Assembly: GCA_017458335.1 (NCBI GenBank)
Contig: JAFTFT010000040.1
Span: 1 to 64,000, forward strand
Direction of reading: 5' to 3'
DNA length: 64,000 bases
DNA from: Oscillospiraceae bacterium
GTDB lineage: Bacteria; Bacillota; Clostridia; Oscillospirales; Oscillospiraceae
In this document: one piece after another, positions 9,174 to 18,315 of the stretch
Layout of the letters: every line of letters begins with the position of its first letter
Numbering within the stretch: the first letter of the stretch is position 1
Notes under the pieces: model-generated
Seen by the model: only the letters and a program-made list of their open reading frames with translations
Database searches by the model: none
Told to the model about the DNA's origin: nothing
Translations under genes and position numbers: made by a program

Positions 9174-10157
9174 ATGGAACACCCTGTAAACATTCTGATT
9201 CTCTCGGCGGGTACCCGCAATAAGGTCGTGCAGTATTTCCGCAGAACTTTCGGACCTGCCGGCCGTGTGATCGCCACGGACATGCAGGCGGTCGCACCGG
9301 CAATCTACGAGGCGGATGCATGCTACCTGGTGCCGAGAATCAGCGACCCCGGCTATCTTGACATCGTCCTGGATATCTGTCGTCGGGAGCAGATCAGCGG
9401 CGTGCTCTCTCTCATCGACCCGGAGCTCTCTCTCCTCGCGGAGAATCAGGCCCGTTTTGAGAAAATCGGCGTGACGGTGATCGGTTCCAGCTATGAGCTC
9501 TGTGAACGCGCCCTGGACAAGATGGAGATGTACCGCTGGCTTACCGCCCACGGATACCACTGTGCCCGCAGCTGGGCGGACAGGGCGTCTTTCCGGCAGG
9601 CCCTGGAAGCGGGAGAAGTCAGCTTCCCGGTCTTTGTCAAACCGATCCGCGGCAGCGCCTCCATCGCCATTTCCAAAGTATACGACATGGAGACGGTAGA
9701 CCTGCTCTTCGCGCATACGCCCGGCCTGATGATTCAGGAGTTCCTGAACGGACAGGAGTTCGGCGCGGACTGCTATATCGACCTGATCTCCGGGGAACTG
9801 GTTTCTGTATTCACGAAGAAGAAGCTTCTGATGCGCGCGGGAGAAACGGACAAGGCGGTCAGTTATAAGGACCCGGCACTGTTTGAGCTCCTCGACCGCT
9901 TTATCGGAGAATCCGGCTGGCGGGGCCAGATTGACATCGATATTTTCAGAGTTGACGGAGAATACTACATCTCTGAGGTAAATCCCCGGTTCGGAGGCGG
10001 TTATCCCCATGCCTATGAGAGCGGCTGCGATCACATGAAGCTGATCCTCCGGAACCTGCAGGGGCTTCGCAACGAGCGCCGGATCGGCGCCTATGAAACA
10101 GGAATCATCATGATGAAATACAATGAAGTGATGATCCGGAAAGAGACGGAAGCATGA
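9174..10157 (+). CDS. ATP-grasp ligase, CarB/PylC-like
   Basis: A 327-residue ATP-grasp enzyme forming an amide or similar bond via an acyl phosphate. An N-terminal pre-ATP-grasp Rossmann-like domain (ILILSAGTRNK) is followed by the ATP lid region FPVFVKPIRGSAS near residue 158 and the metal-binding EVNPRFGGGYPHAYE near residue 272. It starts one base after the dehydrogenase stop and overlaps the following glycosyltransferase by four bases. The context favours ligation of a small acid to an amino sugar or peptide-like group on the glycan, by analogy with other ATP-grasp enzymes in polysaccharide loci; the substrate is unknown. Confidence 0.8.
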   Translation: MEHPVNILILSAGTRNKVVQYFRRTFGPAGRVIATDMQAVAPAIYEADACYLVPRISDPGYLDIVLDICRREQISGVLSLIDPELSLLAENQARFEKIGVTVIGSSYELCERALDKMEMYRWLTAHGYHCARSWADRASFRQALEAGEVSFPVFVKPIRGSASIAISKVYDMETVDLLFAHTPGLMIQEFLNGQEFGADCYIDLISGELVSVFTKKKLLMRAGETDKAVSYKDPALFELLDRFIGESGWRGQIDIDIFRVDGEYYISEVNPRFGGGYPHAYESGCDHMKLILRNLQGLRNERRIGAYETGIIMMKYNEVMIRKETEA

Positions 10158-11416
10158 GAAAACGCGTATGGATCATGAACCATTACGTCATGAATCAGTA
10201 CTTCAACCGCGGCGGCAGGCACTACTGGATTGCGGAGCAGCTGAAACAGGACGGTTTCGAGCCGGTGGTGTTCGGCTGCAACGCGAAGCAGGACGCGGAT
10301 GAGGATTTTTTCCAGAGCAGGCTGAAATGGCATGTGGAGCGCAGCCCCTCGGGGGTGCCGTATGTGCCGATCCGCTCCATTCACTACAAGGGAAACGGTA
10401 TCTCACGGATTGAGAATATGCTCCTCTTCACGATAAACCTTTTATCTGTCGCAAAAGAATACGCGAAGGAGTTTGGTCCGCCCGAGGTCGTCTATGCCTC
10501 TTCGGTCCATCCTCTGACGGTCTTTGCCGGGGAGCGGATCGCGCGGCATTTCAAGGTTCCCTGCATCGGCGAGGTCCGCGACCTCTGGCCGGAAACGCTG
10601 GTGGCCTACGGCGCGGTGAAAGGGGACAGCCCTGTCGGAAAGCTCCTCTATGCGGGGGAAAAGCTCATGTACCGCCGGGCCGACGCCATGGTCTTCACCA
10701 TGGAGGGCGCCCCGGACTACATCCGGGAACACGGCTGGGACAGGGAGCACGGCGGCCCCATCGACCTGAACCGGGTTTACAACATCAATAACGGCGTGGA
10801 TCTTGAGGCCTTTGACCGGAACATCAGGGAGTTTCCCTATCCCGACCCGGACCTCGACGATCCCGACAGCTTCTGCGCCGTGTACACCGGTGCTGTCCGC
10901 CGGGCCAATAACCTGGGGCTTCTGCTGGACGCGCTGGAATACCTCCGGGATCTGGAAAACTTCAAGATCCTCATCTGGGGCCGCGGCTACGAAATTGAGC
11001 CGCTGAAAAAAAAGGCCGCGGAGCGGGGACTGAGCGACCGTTTCGTGTTCAAGCCCTTTGTCAACAAACAGTACATCCCGTCGATCCTCAGCAAGGCGGA
11101 TATCTGCCTGATGCACTGGGAGCGCAGCAGCGTCAACAACTACGGCTACGACTACAACAAGCTGTTTGAGTACATGGCGGCCGGCAAGGTGGTCTTCTCC
11201 ACGATCCAGTCCGGACATAGCCTGCTCGTGAACAAAAACTGCGGGATCGAAACCGACGGACCGACCCCGAAGGACTTTGCGGACGGCATGCGCCGGATCT
11301 ATAACATGAGTCCGGAAGAACGCGCCGACTGGGGCAGACGTGCCCGCATCGCCTCTGCGGACTATGATTTCCGCGTACAGACCAAGGTCCTCGAACATAT
11401 TATTGAGACGCTCTGA
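10154..11416 (+). CDS. Glycosyltransferase family 4, WbuB-like
   Basis: A 420-residue GT-B enzyme similar in layout to WbuB/WcaI-type transferases. The N-terminus has NHYVMNQYFNRGGRHYWIA (acceptor domain), then GEVRDLWPETL near residue 138, the donor-domain start FCAVYTGAVRRANN near residue 240, and HWERSSVNNYGYDYNKLFEY followed by MAAGKVV, which places the donor-binding acidic residues near 330-345. It overlaps the ATP-grasp gene by ATGA. Probably adds the second or a later sugar of the repeat unit, perhaps an N-acetylated amino sugar judging by its relatives. Confidence 0.85.
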   Translation: MRKRVWIMNHYVMNQYFNRGGRHYWIAEQLKQDGFEPVVFGCNAKQDADEDFFQSRLKWHVERSPSGVPYVPIRSIHYKGNGISRIENMLLFTINLLSVAKEYAKEFGPPEVVYASSVHPLTVFAGERIARHFKVPCIGEVRDLWPETLVAYGAVKGDSPVGKLLYAGEKLMYRRADAMVFTMEGAPDYIREHGWDREHGGPIDLNRVYNINNGVDLEAFDRNIREFPYPDPDLDDPDSFCAVYTGAVRRANNLGLLLDALEYLRDLENFKILIWGRGYEIEPLKKKAAERGLSDRFVFKPFVNKQYIPSILSKADICLMHWERSSVNNYGYDYNKLFEYMAAGKVVFSTIQSGHSLLVNKNCGIETDGPTPKDFADGMRRIYNMSPEERADWGRRARIASADYDFRVQTKVLEHIIETL

Positions 11417-11430
11417 AGGAGAGACCCGGA

Positions 11431-12516
11431 ATGAAATACGCACTCATCGGCTGCGGCCGTATTGCCGTCAACCACATCAAGGCTGTCGTAAACAACGGGC
11501 TGGAGCTCGTTGCGGTCTGTGACCTGGTCCCCGAACACATTGATCTTCTCTTCGAGAAGACCGGCTATACCGGAACGCCCGCGCGTTATACCGATTACCG
11601 TGAGATGCTCATTGAGCATCCGGAACTGGAGCTTGCGGCCATCGCCACCGACTCCGGCGTGCATGCGGAGATTGCCCTGGCCTGTCTCGACGCAGGGCTT
11701 CATGTGATCGTTGAAAAACCCATGGCCATGTCCATGGAAGATGCCGACCGGATCATCGACCGGGCCCGTGAGACCGGGCGCAAGGTGGCGGTCTGCCACC
11801 AGAACCGCTTCAATCTCGCGGTGCAGCGCATGCGCAGTGCCTTGGATCAGGGACGCTTCGGCCGCCTCTCTCACGGCTCCGTTCATGTGCGCTGGAACCG
11901 GAACCGGGCTTATTATGAGCAGGCGCCATGGCGCGGCCGCTGGGCCAGCGACGGCGGCGCGCTCATGAACCAGTGCATTCACGGCATTGACCTGCTGCGC
12001 TGGATGATGGGAGACGAGGTCGAGGAAGTGTACGGCCAGACCCGGCAGCAGTTCCACGACTATCTGGAATGTGAAGACATCGGCATGGCGGTTCTGAAGT
12101 TCCGCAACGGGGCGATTGCCACCATCGAGGGCACCGTCAATGTCTATCCGAAGAACCTGGAGGAGACCCTGTATCTGTTCGGTGAGTCCGGGACGGTCAA
12201 GCTGGGGGGAACCTCCTGCAACAACATCGATGTCTGGGACTTCGCGGATGCGGATCCGGACGACGAGCTCAGCCGCGGCCTGAAGGAGGCCACGTCCAAC
12301 GTTTACGGCAACGGCCACACCAGTCTCTACGCGGATATGATCGAGGCAATCGCGGAGGACCGCCCGCCTTATGTGGACGCCGAAGCAGGACGCCGGGCCC
12401 TGGAAGTTGTCCTGGCCATCTACAAAAGCCAGCTCACGGGACTGCCGGTGCGCCTGCCCTTGCAGAATTTCGCCTCGACGGACATGACGGGGCTCTTCGG
12501 CGAAGGTTCCCTCTGA
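11431..12516 (+). CDS. Gfo/Idh/MocA family NAD(P)-dependent oxidoreductase
   Basis: A 361-residue sugar oxidoreductase. The N-terminal nucleotide fold reads ALIGCGRIAVNHIKA, the conserved EKPMAMS motif with its catalytic Lys lies near residue 96, and the second catalytic site HGIDLLRWMMG near residue 185 supplies the His. In polysaccharide loci members such as WlbA/WbpB oxidise C3 of a UDP-sugar so that a DegT-type enzyme can then aminate it. The next gene is exactly such an aminotransferase, so the pair probably makes a 3-amino UDP-sugar (inference). GGAGAG precedes the ATG. Confidence 0.88.
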   Translation: MKYALIGCGRIAVNHIKAVVNNGLELVAVCDLVPEHIDLLFEKTGYTGTPARYTDYREMLIEHPELELAAIATDSGVHAEIALACLDAGLHVIVEKPMAMSMEDADRIIDRARETGRKVAVCHQNRFNLAVQRMRSALDQGRFGRLSHGSVHVRWNRNRAYYEQAPWRGRWASDGGALMNQCIHGIDLLRWMMGDEVEEVYGQTRQQFHDYLECEDIGMAVLKFRNGAIATIEGTVNVYPKNLEETLYLFGESGTVKLGGTSCNNIDVWDFADADPDDELSRGLKEATSNVYGNGHTSLYADMIEAIAEDRPPYVDAEAGRRALEVVLAIYKSQLTGLPVRLPLQNFASTDMTGLFGEGSL

Positions 12517-12557
12517 GCGGGGAAGCGCATATCTGACACTAATCATGGGAGTATGTT

Positions 12558-13679
12558 ATGGAATTTATTGATCTGAAAGCCCAGTACCGCGCCCTGCAGC
12601 CCGCCATTGACGCCGGGATCCGGAAGGTGCTGGAAAGTACCCGATTCATCGGCGGCGGTGAGGTGAAGGAACTGGAGGAACGTCTCGCCCTGTTTGTGGG
12701 ACGGAAACACTGCGTCAGCTGCGCCAACGGGACGGAAGCCCTGCAGCTTGCCTTTATGGCCTATGGGATCGAAGCGGGAGACGCGGTGTTCTGCCCGGAC
12801 ATGACGTTCATCTCCTCGGTGGAGCCTGCCGTCATGCTCGGCGCGAAGCCTGTCTTCTGTGACATCGACCCGGATACTTACAATCTTGACCCGGTCTCCC
12901 TCGAAAAGCAGATCGAAGCCGTGGAGCGCGAAGGAAAATACAGGCCAAGATTCGTCGTGGCGGTTGACTTCCTCGGCAATCCGGCGGACTTCGATGCAAT
13001 CTCCTCCATCTGCCGGGCGCACGGCCTTGTCCTGATCGAGGATGCGGCCCAGGGAACCGGCGCTTCCCGAAACGGCAGAAAGTGCGGCAGCTTCGGCGAT
13101 ATCGCGACGACCTCGTTCTTCCCGTCCAAGCCTCTCGGCTGCTACGGCGACGGCGGCGCGGTCTTCACCGACGACGACGAAATCGCCGGGCTTCTGAACT
13201 CCTTCAAGGTCCACGGCAAGGGACCGAAAGGGAAATATGACAATGTACGGATCGGCCTGAACTCCCGCCTGGATACCATCCAGGCCGCGGTGCTGCTGGC
13301 GAAGCTGGAGGTACTGGAGCAGGAGATCGTAACCCGGCAGGCCGTGGCAAAACGCTATGACGAGGCATTCCGCGGACAGATTCAGATCCCGCTTGTTGCG
13401 CCCGGAAGCATCAGCGCCTATGCCCAGTACTGCGTTTTGGCGGAGTCGCCGGAACAGCGCCGGCGGGTGCTTGACGCCATGAAGGCAGCGGAGGTCCCGA
13501 GCCTGATCTACTATCCCAACGTTCTCCACGCGCTGGACGCCTTTGCACCCTATGAGGGAGACCGCGCGCTGCCGAACGCGAAACACTACGCCGACTGCAA
13601 CTTCGGCATGCCCTTCTCCCCGTATCTGACGGAAGCGGACCAGCAGAAGGTTATCGACACGGTTCTCAGCGCCCTGTAA
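12558..13679 (+). CDS. DegT/DnrJ/EryC1 sugar aminotransferase
   Basis: A 373-residue PLP-dependent aminotransferase acting on nucleotide-linked keto sugars. It begins with the family-typical FIDLKAQYRAL, contains GTEALQLAFMA near residue 58, an IEDAAQGTGAS segment (PLP ring contact) near 160, and the Schiff-base Lys191 in FFPSKPLGCYGDGGAVFT. RLDTIQAAVL is the usual substrate-helix motif. It follows the Gfo/Idh/MocA gene by 41 bases with GGGAG upstream. By analogy with the WlbA-WlbC pair it likely aminates the oxidised UDP-sugar. This is the last gene of the forward run before a bidirectional hairpin. Confidence 0.9.
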   Translation: MEFIDLKAQYRALQPAIDAGIRKVLESTRFIGGGEVKELEERLALFVGRKHCVSCANGTEALQLAFMAYGIEAGDAVFCPDMTFISSVEPAVMLGAKPVFCDIDPDTYNLDPVSLEKQIEAVEREGKYRPRFVVAVDFLGNPADFDAISSICRAHGLVLIEDAAQGTGASRNGRKCGSFGDIATTSFFPSKPLGCYGDGGAVFTDDDEIAGLLNSFKVHGKGPKGKYDNVRIGLNSRLDTIQAAVLLAKLEVLEQEIVTRQAVAKRYDEAFRGQIQIPLVAPGSISAYAQYCVLAESPEQRRRVLDAMKAAEVPSLIYYPNVLHALDAFAPYEGDRALPNAKHYADCNFGMPFSPYLTEADQQKVIDTVLSAL

Positions 13680-13714
13680 GGAGCGCCGGGGCCAAAATGG
13701 AGGTCCGAAACAGA

Positions 13715-13771
13715 ATCATCCCCGGAAGAATCCGCCGCCGGACAAAGGCGGGCGGAGCTTCCGGGGATGAT
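13715..13771. terminator. Bidirectional hairpin between convergent genes
   Basis: A 13-bp perfect stem (13715-13727 with 13759-13771), a small internal loop, then six more base pairs (13731-13736 with 13751-13756). It separates the polysaccharide operon from the opposing TupA-like gene and probably ends transcription from both sides, though there is no long T run. Confidence 0.6.
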
Positions 13772-13832
13772 GGTTATAGCCGGCCGGCTGTTACAGACGC
13801 TGCCGACAGGTTCTGCCGGGCGTTTCATGGAA

Positions 13833-14771
13833 TCACGGCAGGCGGATCCAGCTGCCGAGGGTGCGGTTCCATTCCTCCGGCTCGAAGGGAGCGAAACCCG
13901 CGTCGGAGAAGAAGGTGAACTCGGAGAAGTAGAGTTCTCCGTTGATTTCATAGAGATCCACCCGCAGAAAGTGAAATCCAGCCGAGAGCGTCCGTGCGGT
14001 CTCCAGCATCTCGGAAAGCCGCCGGGGCCGGACCGTCGGAACCGCGCTGTTGGGATAATTCTGGCGGAAGGGCAGAAGCTTCCACTCCGGATCAAAATAA
14101 TCGATGCTCTCGTGGTCGGTTTTGTCGTTCTGAATGGTCTGGATGATGCGGGGCTCCCCTTCAAAGCAGAGTATTTTATAGACCGGCAGGGTATCCAGCC
14201 CCAATGCTGCGGCCTGACAGTCCTCCATATAGGGCTCCGCAATGATTTTCCGGGGAATGTCCCTGTAAGGCCACTCGCGGTAGGTGAGATAGTAGTCGTC
14301 CTTCATGGCCTTCTTCAGCTCCCGGACTGCTTTCCCGCGGTCAAGGCGCGCCTTATCCCGGCAGAGAATAAGCCCTTCTCCGGAGGTGTGGTTGCACTTG
14401 AGGACAAAACGCTCCGGAAGCGCGGAAAAATCAATGTCGTCCGGATTGTCCCAGACGCCAAGCGTCGGGATCACATGTTCTTCCCCGATCAGCGGAGAGA
14501 CATAGGCCTTGACCGCATGCTTGTCCGCCATCACGGTGTGGAGTGGATTGCGGTCATAGAGTTTCAGCCACTGCATCTTCTCGTTGAAGGTCTCCGGATT
14601 CTCCAGGTTCAGGTCGGTCCCGAACCGTGCTTTCCAAAGCAGCCGGAGGAAGGTTTCGTCCGGAAGCGCATTCAGGAGATGGGCGCTGTTCATATAAATC
14701 AGTATTTTCCGAGGATTGGCGGCGAGAGACCGGAGCGCGCGGAGGACTTTGTTTCGTGATGAACTGGCCAT
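13833..14771 (-). CDS. TupA-like ATP-grasp protein
   Basis: A 312-residue protein of the teichuronopeptide-type ATP-grasp family found in capsule and cell-wall glycan loci. Landmarks are NPETFNEKMQWLKLYDRNPL near residue 57, ADKHAVKAYV just after, FVLKCNHTSG near 122 (ATP lid region), and the metal site LRVDLYEINGELYFSEFTFF near 267. Family members are thought to ligate amino acids onto uronic-acid polymers. It is transcribed against the main operon, so it is separately expressed. It is the second ATP-grasp enzyme in the locus, supporting an aminoacylated or peptidyl glycan (inference). Confidence 0.85.
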   Translation of the reverse strand: MASSSRNKVLRALRSLAANPRKILIYMNSAHLLNALPDETFLRLLWKARFGTDLNLENPETFNEKMQWLKLYDRNPLHTVMADKHAVKAYVSPLIGEEHVIPTLGVWDNPDDIDFSALPERFVLKCNHTSGEGLILCRDKARLDRGKAVRELKKAMKDDYYLTYREWPYRDIPRKIIAEPYMEDCQAAALGLDTLPVYKILCFEGEPRIIQTIQNDKTDHESIDYFDPEWKLLPFRQNYPNSAVPTVRPRRLSEMLETARTLSAGFHFLRVDLYEINGELYFSEFTFFSDAGFAPFEPEEWNRTLGSWIRLP

Positions 14772-15088
14772 AGGTTCGGCTCCTTTCCGAGGGGGGTCCG
14801 GCGGAACGTGAGGAGAGGGCGCGCGGAATGACGCCGGTGTGTCTGCCCTAAAACGGATACGGAAAGCATTATATCATAAGATCCGCGGCGCCGCAAACGC
14901 TTCTCCGGCAGAAAAAATGGGAAAAACCGTGGTCGAACTGAAATAAATTCGGGAGCTTCGGCACTCTTAAAATAGGCAAAACAACGAAAGCGTGAAAAGC
15001 AGTTGACGGAAGCCCTGAAATTTGATAAAGTATCAAAAGCGAAGAATCTTCTCATGTTTATTCTGACTGGAAACAAGGAGTGGCAAGT
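14772..15088. other. Intergenic region, ptsH leader
   Basis: A 317-base divergent gap between the TupA-like gene and ptsH. It holds the ptsH promoter at 15003-15031. I see no small gene or structured RNA in the rest. Confidence 0.5.
15003..15031 (+). promoter_or_regulatory. Sigma-A promoter for ptsH
   Basis: TTGACG (15003-15008) and TAAAGT (15026-15031) are separated by 17 bases, about 50 bases before the HPr start codon. Confidence 0.65.
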
Positions 15089-15352
15089 ATGATCAGCAAA
15101 GAGGTAGTTATTGATAACCAGGTCGGACTTCATGCCAGACCCGCGACTTTCTTTATTCAGAAAGCCAACGAGTTCAAGAGCAGCATCTGGGTGGAAAAGG
15201 AAGAGAGAAGAGTCAATGCGAAGAGCCTTCTCGGCGTTCTTTCCCTCGGTATCGTCAAAGGCACCGCGGTGAAGATCATCGCCGACGGAGCGGACGAGGA
15301 AGCTGCGATTGAGACGCTGTCCGCGTTGATTGACTCCGATTTTTCTGAGTGA
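15089..15352 (+). CDS. ptsH: HPr phosphocarrier protein
   Basis: An 87-residue HPr. The active-site His15 lies in GLHARPA, and the regulatory Ser46 in NAKSLLGVLSLG is in the context recognised by HPr kinase in Firmicutes, so the protein may serve both PTS phosphotransfer and carbon-catabolite control. The ATG at 15089 is chosen over an in-frame GTG at 15080 because AGGAG occupies 15076-15080. It stands alone, without ptsI, between a promoter and a strong terminator. Some solitary clostridial HPr-like proteins (Crh type) lack His15; this one has it. Confidence 0.92.
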   Translation: MISKEVVIDNQVGLHARPATFFIQKANEFKSSIWVEKEERRVNAKSLLGVLSLGIVKGTAVKIIADGADEEAAIETLSALIDSDFSE

Positions 15353-15378
15353 ACTGCCGCCATTCGGCACCATAAAGA

Positions 15379-15422
15379 ACAGAACTGCCGTTGCGGGTTC
15401 CGCAAAGGCAGTTCTGTTTTTT
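15379..15422 (+). terminator. Rho-independent terminator after ptsH
   Basis: An 11-bp perfect stem (ACAGAACTGCC at 15379-15389 with its complement at 15407-15417) is followed by a run of T. It makes ptsH monocistronic. The next gene starts 29 bases later, so uvrC transcription must begin by read-through or from a promoter not seen. Confidence 0.88.
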
Positions 15423-15450
15423 GTGCGCCCGGCGATATTTGGATCAAACG

Positions 15451-17310
15451 ATGGAATCAACCATAAAAACCCTTTTGAATAAGGCCAATCAGCTCCCGCT
15501 GCTGCCCGGGGTGTATATCATGCTGGACCGCCGGGGCGAGGTCATCTACGTCGGCAAGGCCAAGAAGCTCAAAAACCGGGTCAGCAGCTATTTCCACGGG
15601 GACCACCTTCCGAAGGTGGCTGTCATGGTGGAAAAGGTGGCGGATTTTCAGGTCATTGTGGCATCCAGCGAGTTTGAGGCCCTGGTTCTGGAAAACTCCC
15701 TGATCAAGCGGCATAAGCCGCACTATAATATTCTCCTCAAGGACGACAAGGGCTACCCCTTTATCCGGATGGACCGGCGCGAAGCCTATCCCCGGATGGA
15801 AATATCCGCCCGGGCGGAGAAGGACGGCGCGGACTATTACGGCCCCTTCGGCGGACGCTACCAGAGCCGGGAGATCATCGACGCGATTTCAAAAGCGCTG
15901 CTCCTGCCGGATTGCTCAAGAGTTTTTCCCCGGGACATCGGCAAAGAGCGCCCCTGTCTCAACTATCATATGGAAAAATGCGCCGGCTGGTGCCTGAAAG
16001 ACGCCGGCGCGGAAGACTACCGCAGCCGCTGCGAACAGGCGGTTCTGATCCTGGAGGGAAAGAGCGGGGAACTGGTGGCGCAGCTGCGTACGGAGATGGA
16101 GCAGGCCGCAGAAGAACTGCGCTTTGAGCGGGCCGCCGAACTGAGGGACCGCATCCGCGCCATCGAGGGCCTGCAGAACCATCAGCGGGTGATTGCGACG
16201 GCCTTCAATGACACCGATGCGGTCGGCTTTGTCCGCGGCGCAAAAAGCTGCTTTACGGTGCTGCACTTTGTGGGCGGGGATCTCGCCGGGAAGGACGTGG
16301 AGATGCTCGATGAACCTCTGGAGGAGGACGGCGAAGCGGTGGCGGAGCTGGTGCGGCAGTATTATCTGACCGAGGGAGGCAACCACCCGAAGACGATCCT
16401 GCTCCCATGCGACATCGACGGCCGGGAGGAACTGGAACGGCTGATCGGAGAACAGTCCGGGCGCCGGGTCTACCTTGAAGTTCCGAAACGGGGCGAACGC
16501 CTGCGCCTTGTGGAAAGCGCCCGGATCAATGCGAGGGAAGAGATCCTCCGCCGCACCACCGCGGAGCAGCGTCGGAACAAGACCCTGGAGTGGCTGCAGC
16601 GCGCGCTGGAGCTGGAAAACTTCCCCCGCCGAATCGAGGCCTTCGACATCTCCAACCTCGGCAGCATGGGGATTGTCGCCGCCATGACGGTGTTCCAGGA
16701 CGGCAAACCGCGAAGATCCGCCTACCGGAAGTTCCGGATCCGGGATCTGGAGACCCAGGACGACTATGCCAGCATGTACCAGGCGGTGACGCGCCGCTTC
16801 CGGCGGTATCTGGACGGGGATGAAAAGTTCGCGCCGCTCCCGGATCTGCTGCTGATTGACGGCGGCGACGTCCACACGGCCACAGCCGAGCGCGCGCTTG
16901 CGGATCTCGGCCTGCACGTGCCCTGCTTCGGCATGGTGAAGGATGACCGCCACCGGACGAGGGCGTTGATGACCTCGGACGGAAGAGAGATCGGCATCGC
17001 CGGAAACCAGGCGGTCTTCTCCCTGATCGGCTCCATCCAGGAGGAGACTCACCGCAGCGCCATCACCTATCAGCGACATCTGCGGAACGAGAGCTTTGCC
17101 TCGACGCTGGATGAGATCGAAGGGATCGGACCGAAGCGGAAAAACGACCTGCTACAGCATTTCCGTTCCCTGCGGGCCATTCGCGAGGCGGACACGGAGG
17201 CGCTGAAAGCCGTCCTGCCCCCGCGTACGGCTGAGGCGGTGTATCGATATTTTCATGAGGAGGCGGAAGCATGCGCGTCATCACCGGCATCGCCGGAGGA
17301 AGAAAGCTGA
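15451..17310 (+). CDS. uvrC: Excinuclease ABC subunit C
   Basis: A 619-residue nucleotide-excision-repair nuclease that cuts on both sides of a lesion in complex with UvrB. It has the N-terminal GIY-YIG domain (LPGVYIM then EVIYVGKAKKLKNRVSSYF), the UVR coiled coil near residues 205-240 that binds UvrB, the RNase H-like 3-prime nuclease domain (DISNLGSMG, LLIDGGDVH), and a C-terminal double helix-hairpin-helix (IEGIGPKRKNDLL). Start at 15451 is chosen because the usual family N-terminus begins there; upstream codons fall in the ptsH terminator. Its 3-prime end overlaps rsmD by 40 bases. Confidence 0.96.
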   Translation: MESTIKTLLNKANQLPLLPGVYIMLDRRGEVIYVGKAKKLKNRVSSYFHGDHLPKVAVMVEKVADFQVIVASSEFEALVLENSLIKRHKPHYNILLKDDKGYPFIRMDRREAYPRMEISARAEKDGADYYGPFGGRYQSREIIDAISKALLLPDCSRVFPRDIGKERPCLNYHMEKCAGWCLKDAGAEDYRSRCEQAVLILEGKSGELVAQLRTEMEQAAEELRFERAAELRDRIRAIEGLQNHQRVIATAFNDTDAVGFVRGAKSCFTVLHFVGGDLAGKDVEMLDEPLEEDGEAVAELVRQYYLTEGGNHPKTILLPCDIDGREELERLIGEQSGRRVYLEVPKRGERLRLVESARINAREEILRRTTAEQRRNKTLEWLQRALELENFPRRIEAFDISNLGSMGIVAAMTVFQDGKPRRSAYRKFRIRDLETQDDYASMYQAVTRRFRRYLDGDEKFAPLPDLLLIDGGDVHTATAERALADLGLHVPCFGMVKDDRHRTRALMTSDGREIGIAGNQAVFSLIGSIQEETHRSAITYQRHLRNESFASTLDEIEGIGPKRKNDLLQHFRSLRAIREADTEALKAVLPPRTAEAVYRYFHEEAEACASSPASPEEES

Positions 17311-17819
17311 AAAGCCCGGAAGGGGAGGCGGTCCGGCCGACCACGGACCAGGTGAAGCAGGCGATCTTCAATATCCTTCAGTTTGACCTGGAGGGGAGAC
17401 GGGTCCTGGATCTCTTCGGGGGGACGGGACAGCTCGGCATCGAAGCCCTGAGCCGCGGCGCAAGGGAAGCCGTGTTCACCGACAGCAGCCGGACTTCCGT
17501 ACAGCTGATCCGCGAGAATCTGAAACGCTGCGGCCTCGAAGGAAAGGTCCTGCAGACGGACGCGCTTTCCTATCTCGCGCGGGGGGAAAAGTTTGACGTC
17601 ATTTTCATCGATCCGCCCTACGACAGCGGCCTGTATCAGGCGGTTCTGGAACGGATAAATGCCGTTGACAACCTGACCGAAGGTGGTATAATAGTGTGCG
17701 AAGCACGCGCCGCAACGGAACTGCCCGAGCTTGCGCCCCCTTACCGGAAGCTGCGGGAAAGACGTTACGGAACGGTGAAAATCTGTCTCTACGGTAAGAA
17801 CGGACCGGCCTATGAGTGA
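17271..17819 (+). CDS. rsmD: 16S rRNA (guanine966-N2)-methyltransferase
   Basis: A 182-residue SAM-dependent methyltransferase of small-subunit rRNA. It begins with the family-typical MRVITGIAGGRKL, has the SAM-binding VLDLFGGTGQLGIEALSRGA near residue 45, and the catalytic DPPY in FIDPPYDSG near residue 110. The start lies 40 bases inside the uvrC reading frame and the end overlaps coaD by eight bases, so the genes are translationally coupled. rsmD followed by coaD is a widely conserved pair. Confidence 0.95.
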   Translation: MRVITGIAGGRKLKSPEGEAVRPTTDQVKQAIFNILQFDLEGRRVLDLFGGTGQLGIEALSRGAREAVFTDSSRTSVQLIRENLKRCGLEGKVLQTDALSYLARGEKFDVIFIDPPYDSGLYQAVLERINAVDNLTEGGIIVCEARAATELPELAPPYRKLRERRYGTVKICLYGKNGPAYE

Positions 17820-18315
17820 AAAACGCATCGCCATCTGCCCGGGGAGCTTTGATCCCATCACCCTCGGACATCTGAATATCATCCGCCGCAGCGCGAAGAT
17901 CTTTGACGAGGTGGTCGTCTGCGTCATGCTCAACGCGACCAAGACCTCCCCAATGTTTACGATCGATGAACGCGTCGGAATGGTGAAGCGCGCCGTGGCG
18001 CGCTACCCCAACGTCCGGGTCGATACGGCGGGCATGCTGCTGGCCGAGTATGCGCGGCAGTATGAAAACGCGGTGATCGTCAAGGGCCTGCGGGCGGCTT
18101 CGGACTTTGACTATGAGTTTCAGATGAACCTCATCAACAAGAAGATCAATCCGGAGCTTGAGACCATGTTCCTCACGGCGAGTGAGAAGTACACCTTTCT
18201 CTCTTCGTCCGTCGTGCGGGAGATGGCCACCTACGGCGCGGACCTTACCGGTCTGGTGCCGACGGAACTGATTCCGGAGATTGAAGAAAAAGCCAAGTTA
18301 TGGAGGAAAGCCTGA
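17812..18315 (+). CDS. coaD: Phosphopantetheine adenylyltransferase
   Basis: A 167-residue enzyme for the fourth step of coenzyme A synthesis, adding AMP from ATP to 4-phosphopantetheine. The nucleotidyltransferase T-x-G-H motif is in PGSFDPITLGHL near residues 8-19, and the second signature SSSVVRE lies near residue 127. The length is standard. It overlaps rsmD by eight bases and meets the next gene in a TGATG overlap. Confidence 0.96.
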   Translation: MSEKRIAICPGSFDPITLGHLNIIRRSAKIFDEVVVCVMLNATKTSPMFTIDERVGMVKRAVARYPNVRVDTAGMLLAEYARQYENAVIVKGLRAASDFDYEFQMNLINKKINPELETMFLTASEKYTFLSSSVVREMATYGADLTGLVPTELIPEIEEKAKLWRKA

